In this document: piece by piece, positions 53,805-64,000 of the stretch | How the letters are laid out: the number at the start of each line of letters is the position of its first letter | Numbering within the stretch: position 1 is the first letter of the stretch | From: Yponomeuta sedellus | Lineage: Eukaryota; Arthropoda; Insecta; Lepidoptera; Yponomeutidae | Direction: 5' to 3' | Assembly (NCBI GenBank): GCA_934045075.1 | Contig: OW203724.1 | Location: 9,969,473 to 10,033,472, forward strand | DNA length: 64,000 bases | The notes under the pieces: model-generated | What the model saw: the letters and a program-made list of their open reading frames with translations, nothing else | What the model was told of the DNA's origin: nothing | The model's database searches: none | Made by a program: the position numbers and the translations under genes

Positions 53805-55648
53805 GTGAGTTCACTTTTACTTACCTACTCAAGTTGGCTTAACTACTCCATTGGATTTTTGTAAGATAAGATTATTCTTTATTGTACACCAGAGCACATA
53901 TTATAAAACATGTAAAGATACAAAGTACAATTGGCGGCCTTATTGCTAAAAGCAATTTCTTCCAGACAACCTTACGACGGAAAGTACTGATCCTCCTTCT
54001 GCCTCCTGACAGAATCTCTCTATAAATAACGTTCACACGGGCTATTTTTTCGCTGTTTTAACATCTGATTTTACCAGTTCACTAAGAGCATATCTGTTGC
54101 AGGTACAATCAAAGAGTCTTCTCCCAGTGAGGTGGATGCCGCCAGAGTCGATACTATACGGGAAATTTACGACCGAAAGCGATATCTGGTCATATGGGGT
54201 GGTCTTATGGGAGATATACAGCTATGGACTGCAACCATACTATGGGTAAGTACAGCTACTTTAGTAGAAATTAAATGATTAAATGAGTAAAATACTTTCT
54301 AATGCAAATACAGTCTAGATGACGATTTATGACATTAAACCATGCATAACACGCAATAATCTTATACTGAGAGAGATAGTGTCACACGCGAAGCGCGCGA
54401 GTGCGTGACAGATGCAATTAACTTTTTTCTACAAATATCACGAATGTCCGAACCGATATGCATGAAATTATAATCATAGAATTTTATCAACAGTATTATT
54501 TAAAACAGTCGCCACTGTATTCACGAGCGTGATAAGAGGGAATTCGAACTTGTCTAAATTCCGCAAAGCTTAAACTTCTACTTGTGATTTTTTACCAGTT
54601 TCATGGCAGGCCCTCGGCGTAAAACTATAGCACGCTTAAAGAGCTAATTGATCCCCAGGTACAGCAACCAGGAGGTGATATCGATGGTGCGCGGCGGCGA
54701 GCTGCTGGCGCCGCCGGCCGGTTGCCCGCCGCCGCTTTACGCGCTCATGCGGGACTGCTGGCGGCATGCGCCGCAGCGCCGGCCCAAGTTCGACGAGATT
54801 GTTACCAGGTAAATTACAGCGTAAACCATCCCCTTGACCACTCGCAAAGACCATCGTAGTTAGAAGATGCAGTTTTCAATTTGGGTGCCTTAAAGCGGTA
54901 TTAGTCACTATGCCTCGCCCAACGTGGTGTAGCGGACGCTTAACACAAGTAAAGTTCATTGCAACAATCTTGGTCAACAAATCAACAAACTTTGTGATGG
55001 CAATACTTGCAACAATCCTGTTTCTATGCTACGTGCATTTGTGATGGCAATACCACCAAACTGTAATTTGTGATTGTAGTGTATCATTTATAGTTTCGGA
55101 GTAGTAGTCAGCAGTTAAAGAGAGGTAATGCGTCCATGATAGGATACGATTAGATTCATGTCAGTCAACATAACCGCATCCAGGTTGAACTATCTCGAAA
55201 TTAACTTTGACATTAATTACACGTGTATTGCCCAACCTAAAGAAGATTTACATTCATTACACTCGAATTTCTCAAATTAAAGGCGACTTAAATTTGCAGA
55301 ATACAGTCTTGGATCGACATGGGTGGGTGTCCCGAAAGCGCGCCCTCTGAGTCAGGCAGCAGCAGCTGTGGGCACCGGCAGTCGGGCTCCGCGCGGGACC
55401 TCCAGGAGCGGGTTCCGCTACTGCCCCCGCACTTCTCCTCCAATGGCTCACTGGCCACTGGCAGCCTCAAGAAGCTCAGCGTAGCAGGATCCAGCTCCAG
55501 AGCGGACGACAACAGATCGGTGTGCAGCGAGGCGCCGCCTGTGGGACCCAAGTCTAAGAAAGGCAGCTCGGGGTCGCTCATAGACACGGACAAGGCGCGG
55601 GAAACCGTGGTCAGGATACCGAACACTCACTTCGGGAATGAGATTTAG
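51483..55648 (+). CDS. Ror: Ror receptor tyrosine kinase
   Basis: Exons 51483-53804, 54103-54245, 54659-54808 and 55300-55648 join in frame (2,964 nt, 987 aa). Order: signal peptide (about 15-33; a second ATG at codon 13 is a possible start), Ig domain (about 70-185, RLKCEA to NYTCVI), Frizzled CRD (about 239-414, from CQEYVGKVCEEHL), kringle (about 437-515, CYWENGSGYLG to WCVV..CDIPKC), membrane helix (about 517-541), kinase (about 610-880). The kinase has the glycine loop GEGAFG 621-626, Lys645 in VAVK, HRDLAARN from 740, DFG 760-762, a YYR activation loop, WMPPES, YYGYSNQEV. The tail is rich in Ser. ROR proteins are Wnt co-receptors or receptors in neural and planar patterning. An AATAAA lies at 56,335. 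Insect Nrk is the alternative, but it fits less well. Confidence 0.92.
53863..54010 (-). mobile_element. LINE 3' tail inside Ror intron 1
   Basis: AAGATAAGATTATTCTTTATTG to CTTCCAGACAACCTTACGACGG is the reversed CR1-like tail. It makes up about half of the 298-bp intron, which splits the kinase domain. Confidence 0.78.
54103..54245 (+). CDS. Ror: Ror exon 2: activation loop to helix F
   Basis: Acceptor TTGCAG. VQSKSLLPVRWMPPESILYG, SDIWSYGVVLWEIYSYGLQPYYG; donor GTAAGT. It ends in phase 2. Confidence 0.92.
54659..54808 (+). CDS. Ror: Ror exon 3: kinase C-lobe
   Basis: Acceptor ATCCCCAG, then YSNQEVISMVRGGELLAPP, CPPPLYALMRDCWRHAPQRRPKFDEIVT; donor GTAAAT. Confidence 0.92.
55300..55648 (+). 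CDS. Ror: Ror exon 4: kinase end and Ser-rich tail
   Basis: Acceptor AATTTGCAG. It completes the Arg codon and reads IQSWIDMG, then a tail of about 107 residues with many Ser, Gly and Pro and the end RIPNTHFGNEI. The LPPHFS and Ser-rich runs recall the short Ser/Thr-rich tail of ROR proteins. Confidence 0.88.
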
Positions 55649-58600
55649 GTAGTATGTATGGTAAAGGTGACAAATAAGAAATGGCGTCAAACTCTGACTA
55701 AATGTTCTTCTTTCGTGTCGAAAGCGTCGACTCCTCAGACATCTCGCTCCCAAAACCGCGCCACGGCGATTGTGCTGGGTGATGCCTCCATGAGATCCTG
55801 CAGGTTGCACTGTGGAGCCTCAGGGCAGACACAAAGATGCGATGTTGTCTGTGCTCCACATCGGCACGAGATATCAGACAAAATAGTCTAACTATTGTGT
55901 ACTTGCAAAAGATTTGGCAGTCTAGCAACAAGCACTCCACCCGTAATGTTGAACTAGGTTAGTGAATGTTATTATTTATGTTATTTACATAAATCAAGTA
56001 ATGTCTATGCTATCTTTGTTATAGAAGGCATTCGTGTAGGTACTGTTGTAATATATTTATTGAATTCTTTTTCTTTATTATAGCTTAGCTTAGATCAACT
56101 TGGTTTTATGGTTTTCGCCAAGTTAATTTGTATTGAGACTGATTTACTTGTATTAATTGCAGCATCCATCGTTGATTTTGTAGGTTTAGTATTAATGGGC
56201 ATAGTTGTAAGATTTACCATAGTTACGTGTGTGAATAATTAATTAGGCATTTCTCAGTTTTGTGCATTGTTACTACACGATGTTGAGAAATCTAGTAGAT
56301 TGATTTAAAAAAGGTCGAATTAAATGGTCCGCAAAATAAATGTCGATCAATAACAAAAATCTTATTTTGGTCATTGTATTTCTAATATAATTGATCTAGT
56401 TTCAATGATTATGTACCGAAGTCTTTACACCTCTGGTCCTGGTCGGGCTCTTCGGGCAAAAATTCAAGTAGTGATTCCGAAATTGGTTCTTAGAATCTGA
56501 TCCCGCGATTTGTGGGTGGAAACTAATACGTACTCTGTTAAAATAGGACTTGGACTTAATTGGGACATAGAATGGAAACACATACCATTCTTCTTCTTCT
56601 TCAGGCTATATTAGTCCACTGCTGGACATAGCCCTCCCCTAATGAGCGCCATAGCGCCCTGTCTTTAGCTTGCCGCATCCAGCATCTGCCGGCAGTTTTT
56701 CGCAGATCGACATACCATTTGCTGGCCACCATTAATTTTTAGCTTATATAACAATGATAATAATGTAATGTAACTCACGATTTGCCGACGGAGCTGAATT
56801 TGGATTTTTTTGCTTCTCAATTTAGTATGTATTACACTATTAGTTTAATAAGTAGACTCTACAATGTCCTCATTTACATACCAAAGTGGAGCGTTCTACT
56901 TGCCAATACAAACATTCACTGAAGGGAAAGGTTAGTATTGGTAATAGTACCAGTATTAGTAGTTAGTAGAACCCCCCATTTTTGGATCTATACGGGGATA
57001 GACCCTGTGTAATTCCCACTGCAGAACATATGCCGTCTCTTAGAGAAAGAGAGACTACGCGCTCATCGATCGATCGCGTGGTGATTTAGCAACCACCACG
57101 AGTTACTGATTAGCATTTCAAGCACTGTGACCAGACACTTAGGTTTCGCCAAGAGTTTGAATGCTGACGTCCTGATAGATATAAAGATGTTTTTGTGGAT
57201 TTGAAGCGGTATTACTACTAGAAATTTACAATATTTTGTATAAATACTTGGACAAAAGTGGTGCAAGAAACATTGGCGTCGAACCTTAAGTCACCACTTT
57301 TAACATCTACCCAAATACTTTGCTGACAGAAACGACGGTTTCTGAATTGGGAATTTCTTAAAGTTCAAGCCTAGTTCTGTCACATCAGATTTTTAAGAAT
57401 GAGACGGGACTGTATACTTATGTATTTACTAAGTGAAATTTATTAAAAAGAGATGCTGGTACTTTAAATGACACCCATTACGAAAAGTGAATAGTAAGCA
57501 TTATCTTAGAAAATAATTGCAATTATTTAAGAGTGAGAGTGGAACAAATAATTAATTAGTCGTTGACATTAATTTCAACTTTTTAGTTACCGCCAAATCT
57601 TCCAATTCTTTGTAGGTTTAAACAATAATAAATGACTGATGATTATATTCATAAAAAACAACCTTAGCTGCAAAATTCCATTCCATGTGTCCTAACAATT
57701 ATTGTAAGTAGCTGTTAAGGTTTTGTATTTGTATCTTGACATTTTGTAATCTCTATCGTACCATACATTCGTACACGTTTTTTTTACAAAAGCATTACTT
57801 GCCAAAGAAATTTTTGTATGTGATACCTACTTATATTGAAGTATTTTTACTTTCTCCTGTAAATGGTACTAACAAGTAATTTATTAAAAGATTTATTGAG
57901 AAAATTACTATTTTATTAACTTCTTAAGTAACAATCGCATGCTCTGTAAACATAAAATATAATGTAAAATCAATACTTAAATTCTACATTGAAATAGGTA
58001 TCCAATGAAGATGAAATGAAGATGACAGGTTCACATGTCATAATCATAAGGACTCATATAGAAACACATTAGTTAGGGAGGCAGTACAATTTTTGTTTCA
58101 ATTAGCGCTTTTGTGTACTAGAACCAATGTTTCCTAAAACTCCCTGCCATTTAACCAAGAGGCGTGGGAATGTAAGGCCTGAAAAAGACGCATCGTCTTT
58201 CCTATTCACTTTCATACCAATTGTACTGAAATCCATTTTTCTTTACCTATACTTGTTTTTCATAAAGAAAAGTTGCTTTCGAAATTATTAATGTTAGTAG
58301 CATCTTAATATTTGCAATTAACGGTATAATTTTTGTAAAATAACTAAAAATGATAGAATGTATGAGCGAGACGGACGCAGGACGTAAGTTCAGCGTTAAG
58401 TTACTGGTGACCAGCCAGTCACCAGTAACTTCACGCTGAAGTGTAAAGGTAAGATCTGTCTGACTGTACGCAAACAAACGTCACGACATATTTTGTGTTA
58501 GCGTCGGCGTTGGTCGCGTCCCACTTTTTATCGATGACTCTTCGTCCTCGCACACTACTGTGTGTGATAAATTAACAAATCATGCACCTTAGGGACATCT

Positions 58601-59234
58601 CGATTGGATAACGCAGCGTGGCACCTGCCGGCTCGCGTGACCATCCAATCATCATCGACCCTTTATGACCCCACCGAGGGGCACGGGTCTCTTCCCTGAG
58701 GAAGGTATAGGCCATACTCCACCACAGGGGCCAAGTCCGGATTGATAGAAGCTTGCAAGACTAGTGGCTGGTCTTACTGTCAGAAGTTTACCATCCAATA
58801 GGATGCTTCAGAAGATTGCTGACATCGGCTGGGTGAGGATGGCCGGGAACAGTAAGAAGTGGCGTGGCAGGGAGGCCCATGTCCAATAGGCAAGACGAAA
58901 GATTTTTAAATTATTTTCCATAGTATGGAAACATTCATTCACATTCATTATTTACAATAAAACCTATATTTTAGTAATAAACTAAAGTTTCACGAATGTT
59001 AAAACCATTTTTCTAAAATTATTTTAAATCTGTGGGAAAACAGCTCGCAGTGTTATGGCGTCGAATCTAACGTCACACAAACATCAAACGCCAAATAAAG
59101 CACGGGTGAAGTTTACCAATCTTACCCAAGCGTGACGTCACGCGGTGTGATGCTGTTTCAGTCAAAATGGCTGAAAGCAGTATTATAATCTTTTGATTTA
59201 TTGAAAATACTGGTAATCTCATTTTTTTACAAAC
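55649..59234. other. Ror 3' UTR and intergenic DNA, no gene seen
   Basis: AT-rich. 56,597-56,715 is a reversed family D fragment; 58,380-58,450 has an inverted GTAAGTTCAGCG..AGTTACTGGTGAC pair; 58,665-58,790 is a family B copy. No conserved frame. Confidence 0.45.
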
Positions 59235-59237
59235 TAA

Positions 59238-59375
59238 GGGCTGATTTTTCAATAGTCAGATAACTTTTATCTGAGGAATAAAAATGGCGGTTTGACATAA
59301 TTTTCATACATAAGCTGTCAAACCGCCATATTTATTCCTCAGATAAAAGTTATCTGACTATTGAAAAATCAGCCC
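59238..59375. mobile_element. Palindromic MITE with TAA target site, copy 2
   Basis: GGGCTGATTTTTCAATAGTC with GATAACTTTTATCTGAGG and its complement form an almost complete 138-bp palindrome; TAA flanks both ends. It lies about 155 bp past the stop of the zinc-finger gene, in its probable 3' UTR. Confidence 0.9.
59331..59336 (-). terminator. Candidate poly(A) signal inside the MITE
   Basis: AATAAA on the minus strand in the MITE arm. It is the first canonical signal after the stop at 59,530. Confidence 0.4.
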
Positions 59376-59529
59376 TAAATCAACTTGAATTAAATCCAAA
59401 TCAATAAAATAAATCAATTTAAATCCTTCTAATATGTACTTTCTCATTAAATCTTTGATTATTTGATACTGTCGTCACGCCTATTGTCCATAGTATAGCA
59501 GAGGAAGAATTTTGATTGATGAATTGGAG

Positions 59530-59675
59530 TCATTGAAAAATGAATACCCGTGGCGGTGGTTTTTCGGCACCTCTCTTCACTACCAAGTCCAGCCCATGCA
59601 CTTTCATATGAACCTTGAGGTTGTGGTTGCCGGTGAAGCCTTTTCCGCATATGTTGCACACGAACGGCTTCTCAC
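59530..59675 (-). CDS. Zinc-finger last exon
   Basis: Acceptor CGACTTCAG, then [22 protein letters not shown], a short basic and Pro-rich tail and TGA. Confidence 0.87.
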
Positions 59676-62600
59676 CTGAAGTCGAAATAGGATATGAGCA
59701 CATAAAACGTAACAGCACAAAATACAAGACTCTGCAATAAAAGAAACGCCAAATTAATGCTGCTTTGTTACTACATTTATATTGTTGTTTGACATAGTCG
59801 TGGCCTCCACGGGAAGGCGCGCTCGGGCTGTTTCAATCATATATTTATTTGTCATAAATTACATGTTCCAGGTTGTTTATAAATACATTATGTTTCAATG
59901 CAATTTTACCAATCTTGTGTGACTATATGGAAAGGTTTAAACTAAAAACATGCATTTTATTAAGTAATTTTCAGCGGACCTAGAATACACGCTCATCCAG
60001 CAAATCTGTTATTTTGTAATAGCCTTTCGATAGAAATTAATTAAACAAATCCCGTTAAAAAGATGGTAGATCGTCGACATGCCGTACTGTATTAGGTAGT
60101 TTATCAAAGATTTTTGATGCCATCCCGAAGAAACTTTTACCAAATCGTGATGTTTTATGCGGTAGGGCTCTCACGGTTTCGCCTACAAATTTGTCGCTCG
60201 AACAGCCCGGGGTTAGTCTTTATGAATACTGCGACTTCAAAAATGTACAAGAAAGGGAATGCGAGAAGTTTCTTCAAGTTTCTGTTTGGCGTAAGTTGCA
60301 TTATTAAGGAATTATATTGAATTAGGTACATTTGTAATAGAAAGGGGCGTCAAACAAGGCGACCCTCTCTCGCCAAAATTATTCACTTCAACCCTAGAAG
60401 AGGTTTTTAGAACGTTACCAGACACGTGGTTAAATAGAGGCATTGAAGTTGGCGGCAGAAAACTAACAAACCTTCGCTTCGCCGACGATATTGTCCTGTT
60501 CGCTTCGAATGCATCCGAGCTCGAAATCATGCTGGAAGAGCTTAGTGCTGCAAGCCTTGAGGTTGGACTTTCTATGAACAGGTTTAAAACCAAAGTCATG
60601 ACCAACGGTCGAAAAAGCAAAGTTGAGGTCGACGGGCAGGAGATACACTATGTCGATGAGTACATCTACTTGGGCCAGATAGTAAGCTTCAAAAACAGGC
60701 AAGGCAAGGAAATCAATCGCCGTATCGAAAACGCCTGGAAGTGCTACTGGTCCATGAAGGATTTGTTGAAAGGAAGCCTTCCGCTTTCCTTGAAACGAAG
60801 ACTCGTCGACATGTGCATCCTGCCCGTCCTCACTTACGGCTCCCAGACTTGGTCATTGACCGAAGAACAGAAGTCCAAGCTCAAGGTTTGCCAGCGAGCT
60901 ATGGAGCGTAGCATGTTGAGCGTCAGAAGGATTGACCATATCCGCAACACTACCCTACGCTCAAAAACACGCATAGCTGATGTGGGTGTCCAGACTGCAA
61001 GGTTGAAGTGGAGCTGGGCAGGGCATATCAGCAGAATGCACCCGGATAGGTGGGCGAGACTTGCCACCGAGTGGGTGCCACAAGGCGGTCGTCGCAGGAG
61101 AGGTAGGCCAAGAAAACGTTGGCGAGACGATCTCGACCGACACATGCCGGAGTGGTCTGAGGTGGCACAAGACAGAAACATCTGGTCTGAGTTGGGGGAG
61201 GCCTTTGCCCAGCAGTGGGACACAAACGAGGCTACATAAAAAAAAGGTACATAATATTATTTTGTTGTTTCTTCATTGCTTAATCAAATATGCCGACGGC
61301 TACACCAGCCAGTCCTAAGTTTACAAGGAGGTATCTCTATAGGAGGGGTCATCTTCAGTTCCTGTTATGCCTTACTAGGGACATAGGGCTCTCAGAACAG
61401 ACTTCCATAGCAGCCTATTTTGTGCCTTCAGTTCAAGTTCATCCGTATTTGGCTTTCTGTTGAACTAAGCGTTCAAAGGGGTTGTGCTAAGTATGAACTC
61501 ACCCGTATGCACCCGCTCGTGTTTGATGCGGACGGCGTTGGTGAAGAACCGCATGGCGCAGTATCGGCACTGATGCGGCCGCACATTGTCATGCTTGAGC
61601 AGATGGATGGTCAGCGTGCTCTGGGCCTTGAACGTGGCGGGGCAGCGCGGGCAAGCGAAGCGGCGCGCCTCAGAATGGCTCAACATGTGCCGCACCAGCT
61701 GCACACACCAATATAGTAATAATAATAATAACTTCCATACTAAGAATAAAAAAAAACCTTACAAGTATTTCTCAAAAACGGCCGTCGGTCGTCGCGATTA
61801 GTCTTTACCAATGAAATGAGCTCAAGATGTGTTGGAGACTAAATCACTCTGTCATTGGTTCATTCTGTGCGCCATGCGTGACGGCGAGAACGTTGATTGG
61901 GCACTAGTGACTCCGTAACTGATGTTTGGTTTTATACAAAAACGTCAACTATTTATCGATATACGATGATGATGATATCAACCCTTTGTATGTTCCACTG
62001 CTGGGGCACGGGTCTCTTCCTGCATCGCAGAAAGGTTAGGCCATACTCCACCACGGAGGCCAAGTCCGGGATGGCGGAGGATTGGCGGATAACATATCTA
62101 GTGAGACCTCCACTCCTATTGGTAACCCAAGCCCTGCCCGCCGCCCCACAATTGAACAGTGAGATATTCTTTAGCGCTTAGTAGACATCTATGTTTTTAA
62201 CTACCACAACTTTCAACTTCTACACAACATGATCACTTGTCCTGGTTCCACACTAGGATACCCTGAGCTTCAGTAACCAGGCAAGGACATCACAAACATG
62301 GGAATACACGCAAACTGAGGCCAGGCACACGGCCGGCCTCAGTGAGAATAAAACCCATGACCGCCGGCATCGTTATAAGACGTGAGACCGCTAGATCATC
62401 GAGGCAGAGGGTGAATATATGGTGTTCTTGAAAATCGAACATTGTTATGTTATTACAAAAACAAAATTCCTTAAAACACTCCATCAACGCCTATAACTTC
62501 ACTAGTCTGTGGGAGAGACTTTACACCGCAGGCTACTTAGATAGATAGAGAACACTTTATTGGACAACCAGAAAAAAGAATACAACTATGATTTTAGATA

Positions 62601-63512
62601 GAGAAAGTACATAAAAAGGAAAAATGTACATATAAAGGAAAAATACACAGACATTTCTTAATCTAGTAGAAGTAGAGATGAAGAGTACAGACGGCAGTCT
62701 TATTACTGAAAGTTATCTCTTCCAGACAACCTTTCGATGGAGTGGAGCAATACAATGGAGAAGAAAGTAGATGTACAAACAAGTAAAATCATTTCAGATA
62801 ATTAAGAATTTAATTACGTAGACTATCAATAGATATGTACCAAATATTATATAAACATACAAAAATAATACGAAACTAAATACATACATAAATATATACA
62901 TTTGTAAGCTAAACATATGGACAGGGCATAAATAAAACACAAAAATGACAACGGAACACTATTACAAATAACAGCAGTGAAAAGTGGCTAATACGAAGAT
63001 TTAGGAGTGTATTTGAAGCTTAATCTAGGTAGTCAGGAGTTTGTTATTATTCAACGCGAGTCGTCGGGTAATATTTTGCGTTACAGATACCTACATTTTT
63101 TCTCAATTTGCATCTGCTATCGGCTCCTCGAGTGACAATGAGATGTTTCGATGCAGTTTTGAGTTAAGCTGGTTGATGATCCGGTGATCATCATTCCCAT
63201 GTTCATTCATGCCTTCATTCTCTTTAGTCAAGGTTTAGGAAATTCCGTCGGTAGAGCCATTCATTTCTCTGTCCGTTTCCATCAGGTCCCTAGCCAGAGT
63301 GTTGTGGTGAACTTCCGAGTTTTCTTGCAATATCGTATTAGCGGTTGTAGCTAGATACTCACTGCGCTAGAATTCTTCAGGTGCTTGCCACAGTTCGGGC
63401 AGACCACGGTCCTCAGACACGCGTGCTTCTCCAACTTCAATTCGTCCTCGAACAATCGGTAGCAGACTTTGCACTTGAACGATATATCAGCGTGCATTTT
63501 CAGTTTGTGGGT
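59530..63512 (-). CDS. C2H2 zinc-finger protein, 3' part, three exons
   Basis: Exons in order are 63512-63363, 61698-61503 and 59675-59530, with GT-AG borders and compatible phases. Joined text gives fingers [88 protein letters not shown] and, across a splice site, the classical linker [29 protein letters not shown]; the first is short of a final His. About 18 residues follow before TGA. It is probably a nuclear DNA-binding regulator; the specific gene is not recognised. The 5' end lies past the right edge. An RTE-like LINE sits in the last intron in antisense orientation. Confidence 0.82.
60292..61250 (+). mobile_element. 5'-truncated RTE-like LINE
   Basis: The frame is open from about 60,292 to TAA at 61,237: [36 protein letters not shown] (catalytic FADD), [78 protein letters not shown] and [10 protein letters not shown], then A8. 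The endonuclease and N-terminal reverse transcriptase are missing. The remaining 315 codons carry no stop, so insertion is recent. Confidence 0.88.
61503..61698 (-). CDS. Zinc-finger exon b
   Basis: Acceptor GTGTGCAG, then [36 protein letters not shown]; donor GTGAGT. It splits a finger at its start and a linker at its end. Confidence 0.87.
61976..62095 (+). mobile_element. Family B short repeat
   Basis: ATCAACCCTTTGTATGTTCC, TTCCTGCATCGCAGAAAGG, CATACTCCACCACGGAGG. Confidence 0.65.
62238..62345 (-). mobile_element. SINE family A fragment
   Basis: TCCACACTAGGATACCCTGAG and GACATCACAAACATGG, followed by an unrelated GGCCGGCCTCAGTGAG stretch. Confidence 0.55.
62537..62750 (-). mobile_element. 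CR1-like LINE tail
   Basis: ATAGATAGAGAACACTTTATTG, ACAGACGGCAGTCTTATTACTG and TTCCAGACAACCTTTCGATGG are diverged forms of the tail at 21,065-21,225. Confidence 0.6.
63363..63512 (-). CDS. Zinc-finger exon a
   Basis: Acceptor AAATTTCAG, then [35 protein letters not shown]; donor GTGAGT. Phase 0 at both ends. Confidence 0.82.
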
Positions 63513-63534
63513 CTGAAATTTCAGCAAAATTATA

Positions 63535-63775
63535 AGTCGTCGTCAGGCTATACTAGTCCACTGCGGGACATAGCCCTCCCCTAAAGAGCGCCACGTTGTG
63601 CTATCATAGGGGGTAATGTTCATAATCCCCACGCTGGGCATGCGGGTTGGGGATCGCAGTTCGGTGGAATTGTACTCCAGGGGGCGCTGCTGCCCACCTC
63701 CCGGTTTGTGCCCCTTAGTCGCCTTTTACGACACCTGCGGGAAGAATTGGGTTGGTGCTGTTCTCTAGGCCGACA
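63535..63775 (-). mobile_element. Family D SINE, reverse copy
   Basis: GTCGTCAGGCTATACTAGTCC, ACATAGCCCTCCCCTAAAG, CCACGTTGTGCTATCATAGG and TTTTACGACACCTGCGGGAA, collinear with 46,450-46,680. It begins 22 bp before the acceptor of zinc-finger exon a, so it fills that intron up to the splice site. Confidence 0.75.
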
Positions 63776-63947
63776 CCACACAGCAGTATGCATCCAGAAT
63801 GCATAAAATTATAAGTATATGCATTCTAATTTGAGGGGAGGAAGCGGTGCGGTAGAACACCGGCTTCTCAATCGAAGCGCTTGAAGCGCTCGTGGTCTAG
63901 CCGTACAAAGTGATTGGAATCAATCACTTGATTATATTCTTTTTTAA

Positions 63948-64000
63948 TGCACTAACCCGTGCTAAGGACAATTTTAAAAAAAACCTTATAAAGAATATAA
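63948..64000 (+). mobile_element. Family C SINE module at the window edge
   Basis: ATGCACTAACCCGTGCTAAGG then ACAATTTTAAAAAAAACC; the rest lies outside. Confidence 0.7.

Overview
This is a eukaryotic window, almost certainly from a moth or butterfly. The evidence is small intron-split genes with GT-AG borders and closest likeness to insect families, AT-rich non-coding DNA, and a dense load of tRNA-derived SINEs, CR1-like and RTE-like LINEs, mariner elements, helitron-like ends and TA/TTA-flanked MITEs. No prokaryotic features are present. I had no database access. Family names come from motif recognition, and exon borders come from reading splice sites and codon phase.

Five host genes can be reconstructed. 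(1) 1,497-12,357 (+): the 3' part of an IgSF9-type adhesion receptor, Ig then FnIII then one membrane helix and a very short tail, best matched to borderless (bdl), with turtle (tutl) the alternative. Six exons are visible; the 5' end lies before the window. (2) 24,817-18,341 (-): a beaten-path (beat) family Ig protein, four exons, signal-peptide exon not found. It is convergent with bdl. (3) 45,378-48,474 (+): a complete three-exon glycoprotein hormone beta-5 (GPB5) precursor of 149 aa. (4) 51,483-55,648 (+): a complete four-exon Ror receptor tyrosine kinase of 987 aa (signal, Ig, Frizzled CRD, kringle, TM, kinase). (5) 63,512-59,530 (-): the 3' end of a C2H2 zinc-finger gene, convergent with Ror and continuing beyond the right edge. 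Four of the five (all but the zinc-finger gene) encode cell-surface or secreted signalling proteins, but nothing shows that they share a pathway.

The rest is introns and intergenic DNA built largely from mobile elements. Notable ones are a 27-copy tandem array (2,806-5,719) that repeats the 3' end of a bdl exon together with its splice donor; solo LTRs at 5,727-6,211 and 43,100-43,362; an LTR plus primer-binding site at 17,118-17,415; a 1.3-kb mariner with both terminal repeats (24,963-26,268); an internally deleted second mariner; a THAP-domain remnant fused in frame to a truncated LINE (19,732-21,225) and a second, split THAP relic (39,944-40,900); nested TTA-flanked MITEs; and a foldback element whose 62-bp arms are mirrored around a tRNA anticodon loop (two copies).

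The strongest candidates for something undescribed are the donor-carrying exon array in bdl, the anticodon-centred foldback SINE, and the bdl exon sandwiched between two copies of one MITE.
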